From Nocardia altamirensis NBRC 108246 (lineage in GTDB: Bacteria > Actinomycetota > Actinomycetes > Mycobacteriales > Mycobacteriaceae): a DNA stretch of 64,000 bases. Position numbers and translations under genes: made by a program. This document shows positions 1 to 7,915 of the stretch, in pieces; position 1 is the stretch's first letter, and each line of letters starts with the position of its first letter. The notes under the pieces were generated by a model. The model worked only from the letters and a program-made list of their open reading frames with translations. It made no database searches and had not been told where the DNA came from. The stretch spans positions 1-64,000 of the forward strand of contig NZ_BDAY01000054.1 of NCBI RefSeq assembly GCF_001612685.1, read 5' to 3'.

Positions 1-151
1 GCTGACCTCCGCAGTCAGTCACGGGTTCTCTCGTCCCAGCCGGCTCGCTTGGCTGTGCTCTCGTTTCGAGAGCTTTCAAGATTAAATTAGTCCAATTCTC
101 GCTACCGTCCACTGGGATTCCGAGAGAGGCCGACTATCCACAGACCTTCCG
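1..151. other. Left edge, no gene seen
   Basis: This stretch at the window edge holds no convincing reading frame. Overlapping candidate frames on both strands have arginine/proline-rich shadow composition. It is probably the distal upstream region of tgt. Confidence 0.5.
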
Positions 152-197
152 TACGGTTCACAGAGGTTCACAGAGGTTCTGGGCTCTGTGAACCGTA
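152..197. promoter_or_regulatory. 14-bp inverted repeat upstream of tgt
   Basis: TACGGTTCACAGAG (152-165) is matched by its exact reverse complement at 184-197 across an 18-nt loop. The left arm and loop also contain a direct repeat of GGTTCACAGA. The structure lies about 100 bp before the tgt start. It could be a dimeric operator or an RNA hairpin in the 5' leader; the sequence alone does not decide. It does not resemble a preQ1 riboswitch fold that I can recognise. Confidence 0.55.
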
Positions 198-294
198 TAG
201 ATGCTCTGTGGATCCGCCGACGCGGTGTAGATGGTGGACGGGGGCGGGAGGGTGGGCTGGTGGGGTCGGAGGTGCGGCCTGGGAGGATGTTCGG

Positions 295-1539
295 GTGTCT
301 GATCCCGCTACCTTTTCGTTCACTGTTGGTAACCGCCTGGAGGGGCGGCATGGGCGGGCGGGTGTGATCAGCACGCCGCACGGGTCGATCGCCACGCCTG
401 CGTTCATTCCGGTGGGGACCAAGGCGACGGTGAAGGCGGTGTTGCCGGAGACGATGCGGGAGATCGGGGCGCAGGCGTTGCTGGCCAATGCCTATCACCT
501 GTATCTGCAGCCTGGGTCCGACATCGTGGACGAGGCGGGCGGGCTCAGCAAGTTCATGAACTGGCCGGGGCCGACGTTCACCGACAGCGGCGGTTTTCAG
601 GTGATGTCGCTGGGGGTCGGGTTCAAGAAGGTGCTTGCGATGGAGGCGGTCGACGTTCGCAGCGACGACGTGATCGCCAAGGGCAAGGAGCGGCTGGCCA
701 CCGTCGACGACGACGGCGTCACCTTCCGCTCACACCTCGACGGGTCCAAGCACCGGTTCACCCCCGAGGTGTCGATGGGCATCCAGCATCAGCTCGGCGC
801 CGACATCATGTTCGCCTTCGACGAGCTCACCACCCTGCTCAACACTCGTGGCTACCAGGAGAAGTCGCTGCAGCGCACGCACGAGTGGGCGCAGCGCTGC
901 CTCGACGAGCACGAGCGGCTCACCGCGGCCCGCACGCATCGCCCGTATCAGGCGCTGTTCGGGGTGATCCAGGGTGCGCAGTACGAAGACCTGCGCCGCA
1001 AGGCCTGTCGCGGGCTGGAATCGTTGCGTGGCAGCGAGGGAACGAGTTTCGACGGGTACGGCATCGGCGGTGCGCTGGAGAAGCACAACCTCGGCACCAT
1101 CGTCGGCTGGTGCTGCGACGAGCTGCCTGAGGAAAAGCCGAGGCACATGCTCGGCATCAGCGAGCCGGAGGACATCTTCACCGCGGTGGAAAACGGCGCG
1201 GACACTTTCGATTGCGTGAACCCGTCGCGGGTCGCCCGCAACGCGGCGATCTATGTCGCGGAGGGCCGATTCAATATCAACACCAGTCGATTCCGGCGCG
1301 ACTTCACCCCGATCGACGACACCTGCGACTGCTATACCTGCGCCAACTACACCAGGGCCTACCTGCATCACCTGTTCAAGGCCAAGGAGATCCTGGCCGC
1401 GACGCTGTGCACAATCCACAACGAGCGCTACACGATTCGGCTCGTCGATCGGATCAGGGCGAGCATCGAGGGCGGCTATTTCGACGAGCACAAGGCGGAG
1501 ACACTCGGCCGCTGGAAGGGCCGCGTCGCGACGCCGTAG
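295..1539 (+). CDS. tgt: tRNA-guanine transglycosylase (queuine tRNA-ribosyltransferase)
   Basis: Catalyses base exchange of guanine-34 in tRNAs with GUN anticodons for a queuosine precursor. The 414-residue length fits bacterial Tgt. Visible family signatures are the TDSGGFQVMSLG active-site region, the GGALEKHNLG segment, the FDCVNP catalytic-Asp loop and the zinc ligands in CDCYTC followed by a later His near the C-terminus. I chose the GTG at 295 because a GGAGGA-type ribosome site lies just upstream and residues before it look non-coding; an upstream ATG at 208 is in frame. It converges with the YhhQ-type transporter gene and gluQ is nearby, so the region looks like queuosine salvage. 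QueA and QueG are not seen here, so substrate (preQ1 or queuine) is open. Confidence 0.95.
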   Translation: MSDPATFSFTVGNRLEGRHGRAGVISTPHGSIATPAFIPVGTKATVKAVLPETMREIGAQALLANAYHLYLQPGSDIVDEAGGLSKFMNWPGPTFTDSGGFQVMSLGVGFKKVLAMEAVDVRSDDVIAKGKERLATVDDDGVTFRSHLDGSKHRFTPEVSMGIQHQLGADIMFAFDELTTLLNTRGYQEKSLQRTHEWAQRCLDEHERLTAARTHRPYQALFGVIQGAQYEDLRRKACRGLESLRGSEGTSFDGYGIGGALEKHNLGTIVGWCCDELPEEKPRHMLGISEPEDIFTAVENGADTFDCVNPSRVARNAAIYVAEGRFNINTSRFRRDFTPIDDTCDCYTCANYTRAYLHHLFKAKEILAATLCTIHNERYTIRLVDRIRASIEGGYFDEHKAETLGRWKGRVATP

Positions 1540-1576
1540 ACCGGCGGCCGAGCTCCACTCGCGCGCCGCCGCCGGT
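1540..1576. terminator. Possible bidirectional terminator between tgt and yhhQ
   Basis: ACCGGCGGC (1540-1548) pairs perfectly with GCCGCCGGT (1568-1576). It begins right after the tgt stop and lies between two convergent genes. There is no U-tract, and the 19-nt loop is long, so the call is tentative. Confidence 0.4.
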
Positions 1577-1591
1577 CGTCGGTGTGTGTGG

Positions 1592-2371
1592 TCAGCTCTG
1601 TAGTGCGGGAACCTGGCTCGGCGCGTAGCTCGGCTCGTTCTTCTTGAGCCAGGCGATGACTCGGTAGGTGATCGGCAGCACGATGATCTCCGCGAGCGTC
1701 TTCCAGAGGAAGCCGACGACCACGTAGTTCACGAACTGGCCCCAGGAGTCGATGCCGATGGCGGTGGCCGCGATCGAACAGAAGATCAACGTGTCGCCGA
1801 ACTCGCCGACCACGGTGGAGCCGATCAGCCGCGCCCACAGGTGTTTTTCCTTGGTGCGTTCCTTGATCAGCACCAGCGTCGCCGAGTTGAGCATCTCGCC
1901 GACGAAATAGCCTGCCAGGCCTGCGGCGACGAGCTGCGGCGTTGTGCCGATGACGGTGCGGAACGCTTCCTGGTTCTCGTAGAAGCTCGCGGCGGGCAAC
2001 TCGATTGCGATTTTGAAGCACACCACCATGAGCAGCAGGATGCCGAATCCGTAGTAGATGGCCCTGCGCGCGAGTCGGAAGCCGTAGATCTCGCTCAGCA
2101 CGTCGCCGATGATGTAGGCGAGGGGAAAGAGGAACCAGGCGCCGTCGGTGCTGATCGGCAGCAGCTCGATCGGTCCGAGCTTGACGGACTGATCGGTGAA
2201 GAACTGGACGCCCTTGGTGGCACAGATGTTAGAGATGATGAGCGTCGCGGTGAACAACGCCACGATCGGTGTGTAGTACCCCCGCGCCACCTGGGCGAAT
2301 GCCGCATGCTTCGGCGCGGGGTGCCCAGGTTCCTGGGCTTCGGTTTCATTGAGCTGACTCACGCGCTTCAT
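1592..2371 (-). CDS. yhhQ: Queuosine precursor transporter, YhhQ/VUT family
   Basis: Integral membrane protein of about 259 residues that should import a queuosine precursor (preQ0/preQ1, possibly queuine). Family features are the N-terminal membrane segment with NICATKG, the central GDVLSEIYGFRLAR motif and the late AGYFVGEMLNSATLVLIKE and GEFGDTLIF segments, all with hydrophobic helices between them. The longer frame upstream is rejected because its first 71 residues are Arg-rich and overlap the divergent promoter; ATG 2371 or the in-frame GTG 2362 are the likely starts. It converges with tgt, which acts on the imported base. Assignment to the family is secure; the exact substrate is inferred. 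Confidence 0.9.
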   Translation of the reverse strand: MKRVSQLNETEAQEPGHPAPKHAAFAQVARGYYTPIVALFTATLIISNICATKGVQFFTDQSVKLGPIELLPISTDGAWFLFPLAYIIGDVLSEIYGFRLARRAIYYGFGILLLMVVCFKIAIELPAASFYENQEAFRTVIGTTPQLVAAGLAGYFVGEMLNSATLVLIKERTKEKHLWARLIGSTVVGEFGDTLIFCSIAATAIGIDSWGQFVNYVVVGFLWKTLAEIIVLPITYRVIAWLKKNEPSYAPSQVPALQS

Positions 2372-2400
2372 CCAACCAGGTTGTGGAATACCCTGTAGCA

Positions 2401-2946
2401 ATGACGAATCCCGGCGATTCCGACGAATGGTGGAAGCAGTACGGCGGACAAGGCGTTTCGCCGGACTCCGGCGCGCAGGGTTCCGGCGCGCAGAGTTCTG
2501 TTCCGCAGTACCCGAATGCTGAACAGCCATCGGGATATCCGTCGGCACCGCAATATCCACAGCAGCCCGCCCAGCCGATGACACCGCCGCCGCAACCGCA
2601 GCAACAGCCCCAGTACCAGGGCTATCAACAGCCTGCCGCGCCCTACGGGCAGCCGCAGCCCTACGGATATCAGCCTGCCTACCAGCCGTATGGGATGCCG
2701 GGGCAGCAGGGCACCAACGGCATGGCGATCGGCGCGCTGATCGCGTCGCTGGCCGGCTTCGTCACCTGTGGCATCGGATCGATCGTCGGGATCATCCTCG
2801 GTGTCATCGGCTTGAATCAGGTCAAGCAGACTGGTCAGGAAGGCCGCGGCATGGCGCTGGCCGGCATCTGGATCGGTGCAGGCGCGATCGTGCTCGCCGT
2901 CCTGTGGTTCGCCGTCGTCCTCATCGCCGGAGTCTCCGGCGCATAG
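2401..2946 (+). CDS. DUF4190 membrane protein with Pro/Gln-rich N-terminus
   Basis: 181-residue protein. Residues up to about 100 are low-complexity Pro, Gln, Tyr and Gly and should be cytoplasmic and disordered. The rest holds two hydrophobic helices around a GIGSIVGIILGVIGL stretch and a QVKQTGQEGRGMALAGI segment, the usual DUF4190 signature. ATG 2401 is preferred over an in-frame start at 2383 because the extra residues would reach into the divergent yhhQ leader. Function is unknown; such proteins often accompany RDD or septal membrane proteins in actinomycetes, and an RDD protein with a similar Gln-rich tail converges with it here. Confidence 0.85.
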   Translation: MTNPGDSDEWWKQYGGQGVSPDSGAQGSGAQSSVPQYPNAEQPSGYPSAPQYPQQPAQPMTPPPQPQQQPQYQGYQQPAAPYGQPQPYGYQPAYQPYGMPGQQGTNGMAIGALIASLAGFVTCGIGSIVGIILGVIGLNQVKQTGQEGRGMALAGIWIGAGAIVLAVLWFAVVLIAGVSGA

Positions 2947-2990
2947 TCGCCGCCTGGTTCAGCACCTGAGCGCGGCCTCGACAAAAACGT

Positions 2991-3022
2991 CAGGGGCGCA
3001 CCCGATAACGGGTGCGCCCCTG
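2991..3022. terminator. Strong bidirectional terminator
   Basis: A 14-bp perfect stem (2991-3004 with 3009-3022) closes a 4-nt ATAA loop. On the minus strand it is followed by GACGTTTTTG, a U-rich tail, so it should mainly end the RDD/gluQ operon; on the plus strand it lies just after the DUF4190 gene. Confidence 0.85.
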
Positions 3023-3045
3023 CTCGTGTCATCAGCCTGTCGGCG

Positions 3046-3768
3046 TCAGGCCTTGACGACCTGGGTGCCGCCGGCGAACTTGTCGTGCCAGCCCTGCTTG
3101 TTCGGGTCCTGGGAAATGGTGACCATGATGTAGATCGCCAGGCCGAGCGAGATCAGACCGCCAACGCACGGAATGATGTTCGCGGCAAGGAAGATGTTGC
3201 GCTTCAGCGAGGTGACCGGATCGATCTTGGCCGCGCCGCCGGGCGCGAGCACCTTCAGCCCGAGGATCTTCTTGCCGAGCGTGGTGCCCTGGGTGACTTC
3301 CATGCCGACGAAGTAGCCGAGCTCGACCAGCGTCCACACCGCGCTCAGACCGAGGGTCAGCGTGGTGTTGTTGCCGATCACGACGTACAGGATGAAGTAC
3401 GGGATCATCAGGATCAGTGCGTCGATGACGCGCGCGCCGATGCGGGTGCCGAGGTCACCCGGCTGCCCGCCGTAGTTGTTGAAGCCACCCTGCTGCTGCG
3501 GGTACTGGCCGTACGGATCCTGCGGCTGCTGACCGTACTGGGGCTGCTGGCCGTACTGCGGCGGCTGCTGACCGTACTGCGGCTGCTGACCGTACTGGGG
3601 CGGTTGCTGGCCGTATTGCTGGCCGCCCTGGGGGAACTGTTGGCCGCCCTGCGGATACGGCTGCTGGCCGCCGCCTTGCGGGAATTGTTGGCCGCCCTGC
3701 GGGTACGGCTGCCCATACGGCTGCCCGCCCTGCGGATACTGGTTGGGGTCGTACCCACCGCTTGTCAT
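3046..3768 (-). CDS. RDD family membrane protein with QYGQQP repeats
   Basis: 240 residues. The first half is a run of short imperfect repeats built on PQGGQ, PQYGQQ and QPQYGQQP, probably cytoplasmic and disordered. The second half starts with LGTRIGARVIDALI, the RDD signature, and has about three membrane helices plus the conserved TLGKKILGLKV segment. Transport or sensing roles have been proposed for RDD proteins, but none can be assigned here. The start at 3768 follows a GAGG ribosome site; a longer frame to 3864 overlaps gluQ and has no family similarity. It is the last gene of a DUF309-gluQ-RDD operon with 47 bp between gluQ and itself. Confidence 0.9.
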   Translation of the reverse strand: MTSGGYDPNQYPQGGQPYGQPYPQGGQQFPQGGGQQPYPQGGQQFPQGGQQYGQQPPQYGQQPQYGQQPPQYGQQPQYGQQPQDPYGQYPQQQGGFNNYGGQPGDLGTRIGARVIDALILMIPYFILYVVIGNNTTLTLGLSAVWTLVELGYFVGMEVTQGTTLGKKILGLKVLAPGGAAKIDPVTSLKRNIFLAANIIPCVGGLISLGLAIYIMVTISQDPNKQGWHDKFAGGTQVVKA

Positions 3769-3815
3769 AGTTGTTTGTCCTCGTCGAGTGATCAGTAGTT
3801 GGACGAATGCGTACG

Positions 3816-4772
3816 TTACGGACATCGACTGCGTTGCAACAACCCATTCCCGTCGAGTATCCACGGTTCGTGTGGCAGATGTGCCGGGTCGAAGCTGTCG
3901 AGCAGCCCTGCCGCCGTGGTCGCGGTGTAGCCGAGCGAGTCGGCGAGCAGGGCAACGATCTGCTCGGGTGTGCTGCCGAGCGCCAGCTGGTCGGCCATGG
4001 TCACCGCGCCGTCGCGCTTGGCGAGTCGCTGCCCTTCGGCATTGAGCACGAGCGGAACGTGGGCGTAGCGCGGCACCGGTAGGTCGAGCAAGGTCGCGAG
4101 ATAGGCCTGGCGTGGCGTGGACGAGAGCAGATCGTCGCCGCGGACCACCTGATCGACGCCCTGTGCCGCGTCGTCGACCACCACGGCGAGGTTGTAGGCG
4201 GGGATGCCGTCGCCGCGTCGCAACACCACGTCGTCCACTTGGCCACGGTAATACCCGTGCAGGTAATCGAATATCACGAATTCGGTTGCCGTCGAACGCA
4301 AGCGCAGTGCGGCCTGGCGTCCTTGTGCCCGCAGTTCGGCGCGGTCCGATTCGGTCAGCGTGCGGCAGGTGCCGGGATAGGCGCCCATCGGGGCGTGTGG
4401 CGCCGTGGCCGCCTGCTGGATTTCCCTACGCGTGCAGAAACATTCGTAGGTGCGGTCGGCGGCGGTGAGCCGGTCGATCGCGGCCTGGTAGTGCGGAAGT
4501 CGCTCGGATTGCCGGACCACCGGGCCGTCCCAGTCGAGCCCGATTGCGGCCAGGTCTGCGAGCTGGCGCGCCTCGGCACCGGTCCGCGCTGGGTCGAGGT
4601 CGTCCATCCTGAGCAGGAAGCGCCGTCCGGTAGAGCGAGCGAACACCCAGGCGAGCAGGGCGGTGCGCAGGTTCCCCAGGTGCAGGTCTCCGGACGGGGT
4701 CGGCGCGTACCGGCCGGCGTCCAGTTCGGTACGGGCCCGGCTCGGGCGCGATGACAGGCGCACGTTGGCCAT
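3816..4772 (-). CDS. gluQ: Glutamyl-Q tRNA(Asp) synthetase
   Basis: 318-residue paralogue of the glutamyl-tRNA synthetase catalytic domain without an anticodon-binding domain. It should attach glutamate to queuosine-34 of tRNA(Asp). Visible motifs: RYAPTPSGDLHLGN near the start (HIGH equivalent HLGN), a zinc-binding set in YECFCTR with a later YPGTCR, the VVRGDDLL segment and LAKRDGA as the KMSKS equivalent. ATG 4772 is chosen because the upstream in-frame extension to 5060 overlaps the DUF309 gene and is Arg-rich. It starts 8 nt after the DUF309 stop, implying co-transcription. Together with tgt and the YhhQ-type transporter it marks a queuosine neighbourhood. Confidence 0.93.
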   Translation of the reverse strand: MANVRLSSRPSRARTELDAGRYAPTPSGDLHLGNLRTALLAWVFARSTGRRFLLRMDDLDPARTGAEARQLADLAAIGLDWDGPVVRQSERLPHYQAAIDRLTAADRTYECFCTRREIQQAATAPHAPMGAYPGTCRTLTESDRAELRAQGRQAALRLRSTATEFVIFDYLHGYYRGQVDDVVLRRGDGIPAYNLAVVVDDAAQGVDQVVRGDDLLSSTPRQAYLATLLDLPVPRYAHVPLVLNAEGQRLAKRDGAVTMADQLALGSTPEQIVALLADSLGYTATTAAGLLDSFDPAHLPHEPWILDGNGLLQRSRCP

Positions 4773-4780
4773 CGTAGGGG

Positions 4781-5266
4781 TCAGCCGCGCAGGCGCGGCG
4801 TCAGCTCGGCGGCGGGGATCGGTGTCTCGGCGTCGAGTGCGGCGAGCAGTGTTTCGGCGTGTGCGATCAAGCCGGTCCGGTCGATACCGTAGGGCATGTC
4901 CCCGTCCGCGTCGGGCTGGAACGTGCGCAGCCGGGTGACCGCGCGGGTGAGTAGGGTGCGCGCGCCGGTCGGATTGCCGCGTTGGATGTGTGTGACACCG
5001 ACAGCGAGCTGAGCGAGCGCTTGCCACAGCATCCGCTCGGCGAACGGTCCGTTCTTCCACGCGGCCTCTAATACCTCGTGCGCGTTGAATGCTAATCCGT
5101 CGTCCAGCAGTTGCTGAGCGAAGGTGAGGGTTTGCTGTGGCGGCAGATCTAGATCATCGGGAATTCGGGCAACTCCGGCACTACCCGGCGGCAGCGGCCG
5201 CCCGAGTCGGTCACGCGGACGAGAGTTTCGGGCGCGACCTGCGTCGTCGCGATCGCGGTCAACCAT
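4781..5266 (-). CDS. DUF309 family protein
   Basis: 161-residue soluble protein. It carries the DUF309 hallmark: a helical core with FNAHEVLEAAWKNGP followed by the QALAQLAVGVTHIQRGN segment, where His and Glu of HEVLE are the most conserved positions. Function is unknown. It is the first gene of the operon with gluQ (8-nt gap) and the RDD gene. Its N-terminal 35 residues are basic and rich in Arg and Asp and are not part of the conserved domain, so a shorter start is possible. Confidence 0.85.
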   Translation of the reverse strand: MVDRDRDDAGRARNSRPRDRLGRPLPPGSAGVARIPDDLDLPPQQTLTFAQQLLDDGLAFNAHEVLEAAWKNGPFAERMLWQALAQLAVGVTHIQRGNPTGARTLLTRAVTRLRTFQPDADGDMPYGIDRTGLIAHAETLLAALDAETPIPAAELTPRLRG

Positions 5267-5682
5267 GCTCCCATCATGCCCGGCCCCCGAGATGGCGTCG
5301 ATGAGACAGTGTCCGATGAATGAAAAATTGACGGATCACGGAGCAATCACATCGGCTGAAATGTTTGCGGGACTGCCATAATGGGAATGGTTTCCGCATG
5401 CTGGCAATGTTCCCGCAACATTTCTTCTTCGCAAACTTGGCAGTTCGTATTTTCAAATAAGCTGGAGGCGGGCAAACTTTCGATAGACCTGCTAGTGTTT
5501 ACCGCGCGGGGGCAACCTCGTGGGGTGTATTCACCCCGACGTACAGTGCGATAACGACGCACCGTGGAGTTGCGCGCTTCTACTAGGCGCACAGGGGATT
5601 CGGCGTTCCTGCCGGGTGCCGGTGCTAGTTAGGACGATGTCAGAAGAAATCTCGTTCTCGACGCAGCGAAGGAGCTAGTGCC
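5267..5682. other. Intergenic region without a supported gene
   Basis: About 416 bp of lower GC content between the DUF309 operon and the DUF397 gene. Short frames are present, including an 81-codon minus-strand frame at 5347-5592, but none has a ribosome site plus recognisable composition. An AAGGAG ribosome site for the DUF397 gene ends the region. Confidence 0.5.
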
Positions 5683-5892
5683 GTGGAGGTTGATTTGACG
5701 GAGGCTGTGTGGCGTAAGAGCACATACAGCGGCCCTGATGGGAACTGTGTGGAAGTCGCCTTTCTAGTCGACGGCAATGTTGCGGTCCGTGACACCAAGG
5801 ACAACGGATATGGTCCGGTGCTGGCCTTTGCGCCGGGTCAGTGGGACGCGTTCCTAACCGGAGTGGCGCAGGGGGAGTTCGGACGATCCTGA
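5683..5892 (+). CDS. DUF397 domain protein
   Basis: 69-residue protein with the DUF397 pattern: AVWRKSTYSGPDGNCVEVA, then VAVRDTKDNGYGPVLAF and a terminal W-x-AFL segment. In actinomycetes these are usually encoded next to an XRE-type regulator and form a regulator/partner pair linked to developmental control; no such regulator lies beside it here, so it looks orphaned. GTG 5683 is chosen because GAAGGAG sits 8 nt upstream. A hairpin terminator follows. Confidence 0.88.
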   Translation: MEVDLTEAVWRKSTYSGPDGNCVEVAFLVDGNVAVRDTKDNGYGPVLAFAPGQWDAFLTGVAQGEFGRS

Positions 5893-5923
5893 CAGCATCA
5901 GATCGCCCGAACCAGTTAGCACG

Positions 5924-5951
5924 GGCCCCGGGTCGGTACGGACTCGGGGCC
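5924..5951. terminator. Hairpin terminator after the DUF397 gene
   Basis: GGCCCCGGGT and ACTCGGGGCC form a 10-bp stem with one G-T wobble and an 8-nt loop. It sits between two convergent genes (DUF397 and qcrB) and could serve both. Confidence 0.65.
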
Positions 5952-6035
5952 TTCGCAATATTCGGGCACCGGACGCGCGGGTCTGGCGTCCGAATGCGTA
6001 CGTTTCACTTTTAGTAGGCGAACGAGCGGGTCCAG

Positions 6036-7691
6036 CTATCGGCCGGAACCGTTGTCATGGGAGCCATTTCCACTGCCGCTGTCCCGTTCCTGGTAATCGC
6101 GCAGCACTGTGAGCTGTTTGCGCTCTTCGGCATGGTCGTCGGCGAGATTGCGTTCGGACTCCTGCCACGGATCGGCGAAGAAGAAGCTGCCGGTTCCCGG
6201 CTTGCCTGCCAGGCCGAGCGTGCTCATCTTCTTCGGCACCGGAGCGCCCTGATACTCCAACGGGATCGGATGGCCGTGGTCGTCGACCGGGCCGAGCGGC
6301 TGATGCAGTTCGATGTACTCGCCGTGCGGCAGTCGCCGGATCACACCCGTCTCGACACCGTGTTCCAATACCGCCCGGTCGCTGCGCTGCAAGCCGAGGC
6401 AGATCCGGTAGGCGGCGAAGTAGGCGAACGGCGGGAGGATCAGGATGCCGATCCGCCCGATCCAGGTGGTCGCGTTGAGCGAGATGTCGAACTTGTAGGC
6501 AAGGATGTCGTTCACGCACGACAGGGTGAGCACCACATAGAACGCGATCGCCATCGCGCCGATCGCGGTGCGCACCGGCACGTCACGCGGCCGTTGCAGC
6601 AGGTTGTGTCTGGCGGTGTTGTCGCCGGTCAACCGTTTCTCGATCCACGGATACAAGAGCAGCACGGTGAAGACCAAGCCCATGATCAACGCGCCCCATA
6701 CCGGTGCGGGCACCGTATAACGGCCGAGATACAGCTCCCACGGTGGGATGAGGCGCATCATGCCGTCGGTCCACATCATGTAGAAGTCCGGCTGCGAACC
6801 CGCCGACACCTGAGAGGGGTTGTACGGCCCCATGTTCCAGATCGGGTTGATCTGGAAGATGCCGCCCATGATCGCGACGATGCCGAGGGTGAATGCGAAG
6901 AACGCGCCCTGATCCAGCGAGAACACCGGGACGATACGGGCGCCTATCACGTTCTTCTCGGTGCGGCCGGGCCCGGGGAACTGGGTGTGCTTCTGGTACC
7001 AGACGAGCGCGATGTGCGCGGCGATCAGCGCGAGCATGATGCCGGGGAACAACAGCACGTGCGCGATGAACAGGCGCGGGATGATGATGGTGCCCGGGTA
7101 GTCGCCGCCGAACATCAACCAGTGCATCCAGGTGCCGATGATCGGGATGCCGAGGGTGATGGACGAGAACGCCGCCCGCAGGCCGGTGCCGGAGAGCAGA
7201 TCATCGGGCAGTGAGTAGCCGAAGTAGCCCTCGAACATCGCAAGGATGAGCAGCAGTACGCCGATCACCCAGTTCGCCTCGCGTGGTTTGCGGAACGCGC
7301 CGGTGAAGAAGACCCGGAACAGGTGCACGATGATCGACGCCGCGAAAAGCAGTGCGGCCCAATGGTGTACCTGTCGCACGAAGAGGCCGCCGCGCACTTC
7401 GAAGGTGATGTTCAGCGACGTCTCGTAGGCGCGCGACATGGTCACGCCACGCAACGGTTGGTAGGAGCCGTTGTAGACGACCTCGGACATCGATGGATCG
7501 AAGTACAAGGTCAGGTACACGCCGGAGAGCAGCAGGATGATGAAGCTGTAGAGCGCGATCTCGCCGAGCAGGAACGACCAGTGGGTCGGGAACACCTTGT
7601 TGATCGACCGCTTGAGGAATCTCGCGGCCTGATATCGCTCGTCGGCGGAATTCGCCTGCGCGCTGACCTTGCGACCGAGTTGTGTTGCCAT
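6036..7691 (-). CDS. qcrB: Cytochrome bc1 complex cytochrome b subunit
   Basis: 551-residue membrane protein with the actinobacterial QcrB layout: eight or so helices, haem ligands as two His pairs (VHHWAALLFAASIIVH and AHVLLF...AAHIALVWYQKH), the GSQPDFYMMWTDG segment of the quinol site and a C-terminal soluble tail with GSFFFADPWQESE. It would pass electrons from menaquinol to cytochrome c. ATG 7691 is preferred because GGAG lies 8 nt upstream; GTG 7700 is possible. In this group qcrB normally follows qcrC and qcrA; neither is next to it, so this is probably a second, isolated copy. No damage is visible. Confidence 0.93.
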   Translation of the reverse strand: MATQLGRKVSAQANSADERYQAARFLKRSINKVFPTHWSFLLGEIALYSFIILLLSGVYLTLYFDPSMSEVVYNGSYQPLRGVTMSRAYETSLNITFEVRGGLFVRQVHHWAALLFAASIIVHLFRVFFTGAFRKPREANWVIGVLLLILAMFEGYFGYSLPDDLLSGTGLRAAFSSITLGIPIIGTWMHWLMFGGDYPGTIIIPRLFIAHVLLFPGIMLALIAAHIALVWYQKHTQFPGPGRTEKNVIGARIVPVFSLDQGAFFAFTLGIVAIMGGIFQINPIWNMGPYNPSQVSAGSQPDFYMMWTDGMMRLIPPWELYLGRYTVPAPVWGALIMGLVFTVLLLYPWIEKRLTGDNTARHNLLQRPRDVPVRTAIGAMAIAFYVVLTLSCVNDILAYKFDISLNATTWIGRIGILILPPFAYFAAYRICLGLQRSDRAVLEHGVETGVIRRLPHGEYIELHQPLGPVDDHGHPIPLEYQGAPVPKKMSTLGLAGKPGTGSFFFADPWQESERNLADDHAEERKQLTVLRDYQERDSGSGNGSHDNGSGR

Positions 7692-7915
7692 GGCCGACAC
7701 TCCGCCCCTGGAGAGTGGTATGCGTTCTACTACAGACGGTAGCAGGAGCCGGGCGCGGAATCGATAGTTTTTCGCGTATGCCCTTGCGGATCAAGATCAT
7801 TCAGGCGCTCACGAGGCTGTATATATAGAGCCTCCCGCGGGATGGCCGAGCAGTCGGCGGCCCGAGGAGTGATCCGGGGCCTCGGCGTCGCGGCGGGGTT
7901 CGATACTGTCGGTGC

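Noticed and set aside
3470..3720. Regular repeats that could look like a CRISPR or minisatellite array
   Set aside because: They are in-frame codon repeats for PQYGQQ-type units of the RDD protein, with no constant repeat/spacer sizes.
5347..5592. 81-codon minus-strand ORF near the DUF397 gene
   Set aside because: No ribosome site, no recognisable motif and no partner relation to the DUF397 gene; an XRE-type regulator was looked for and not found.
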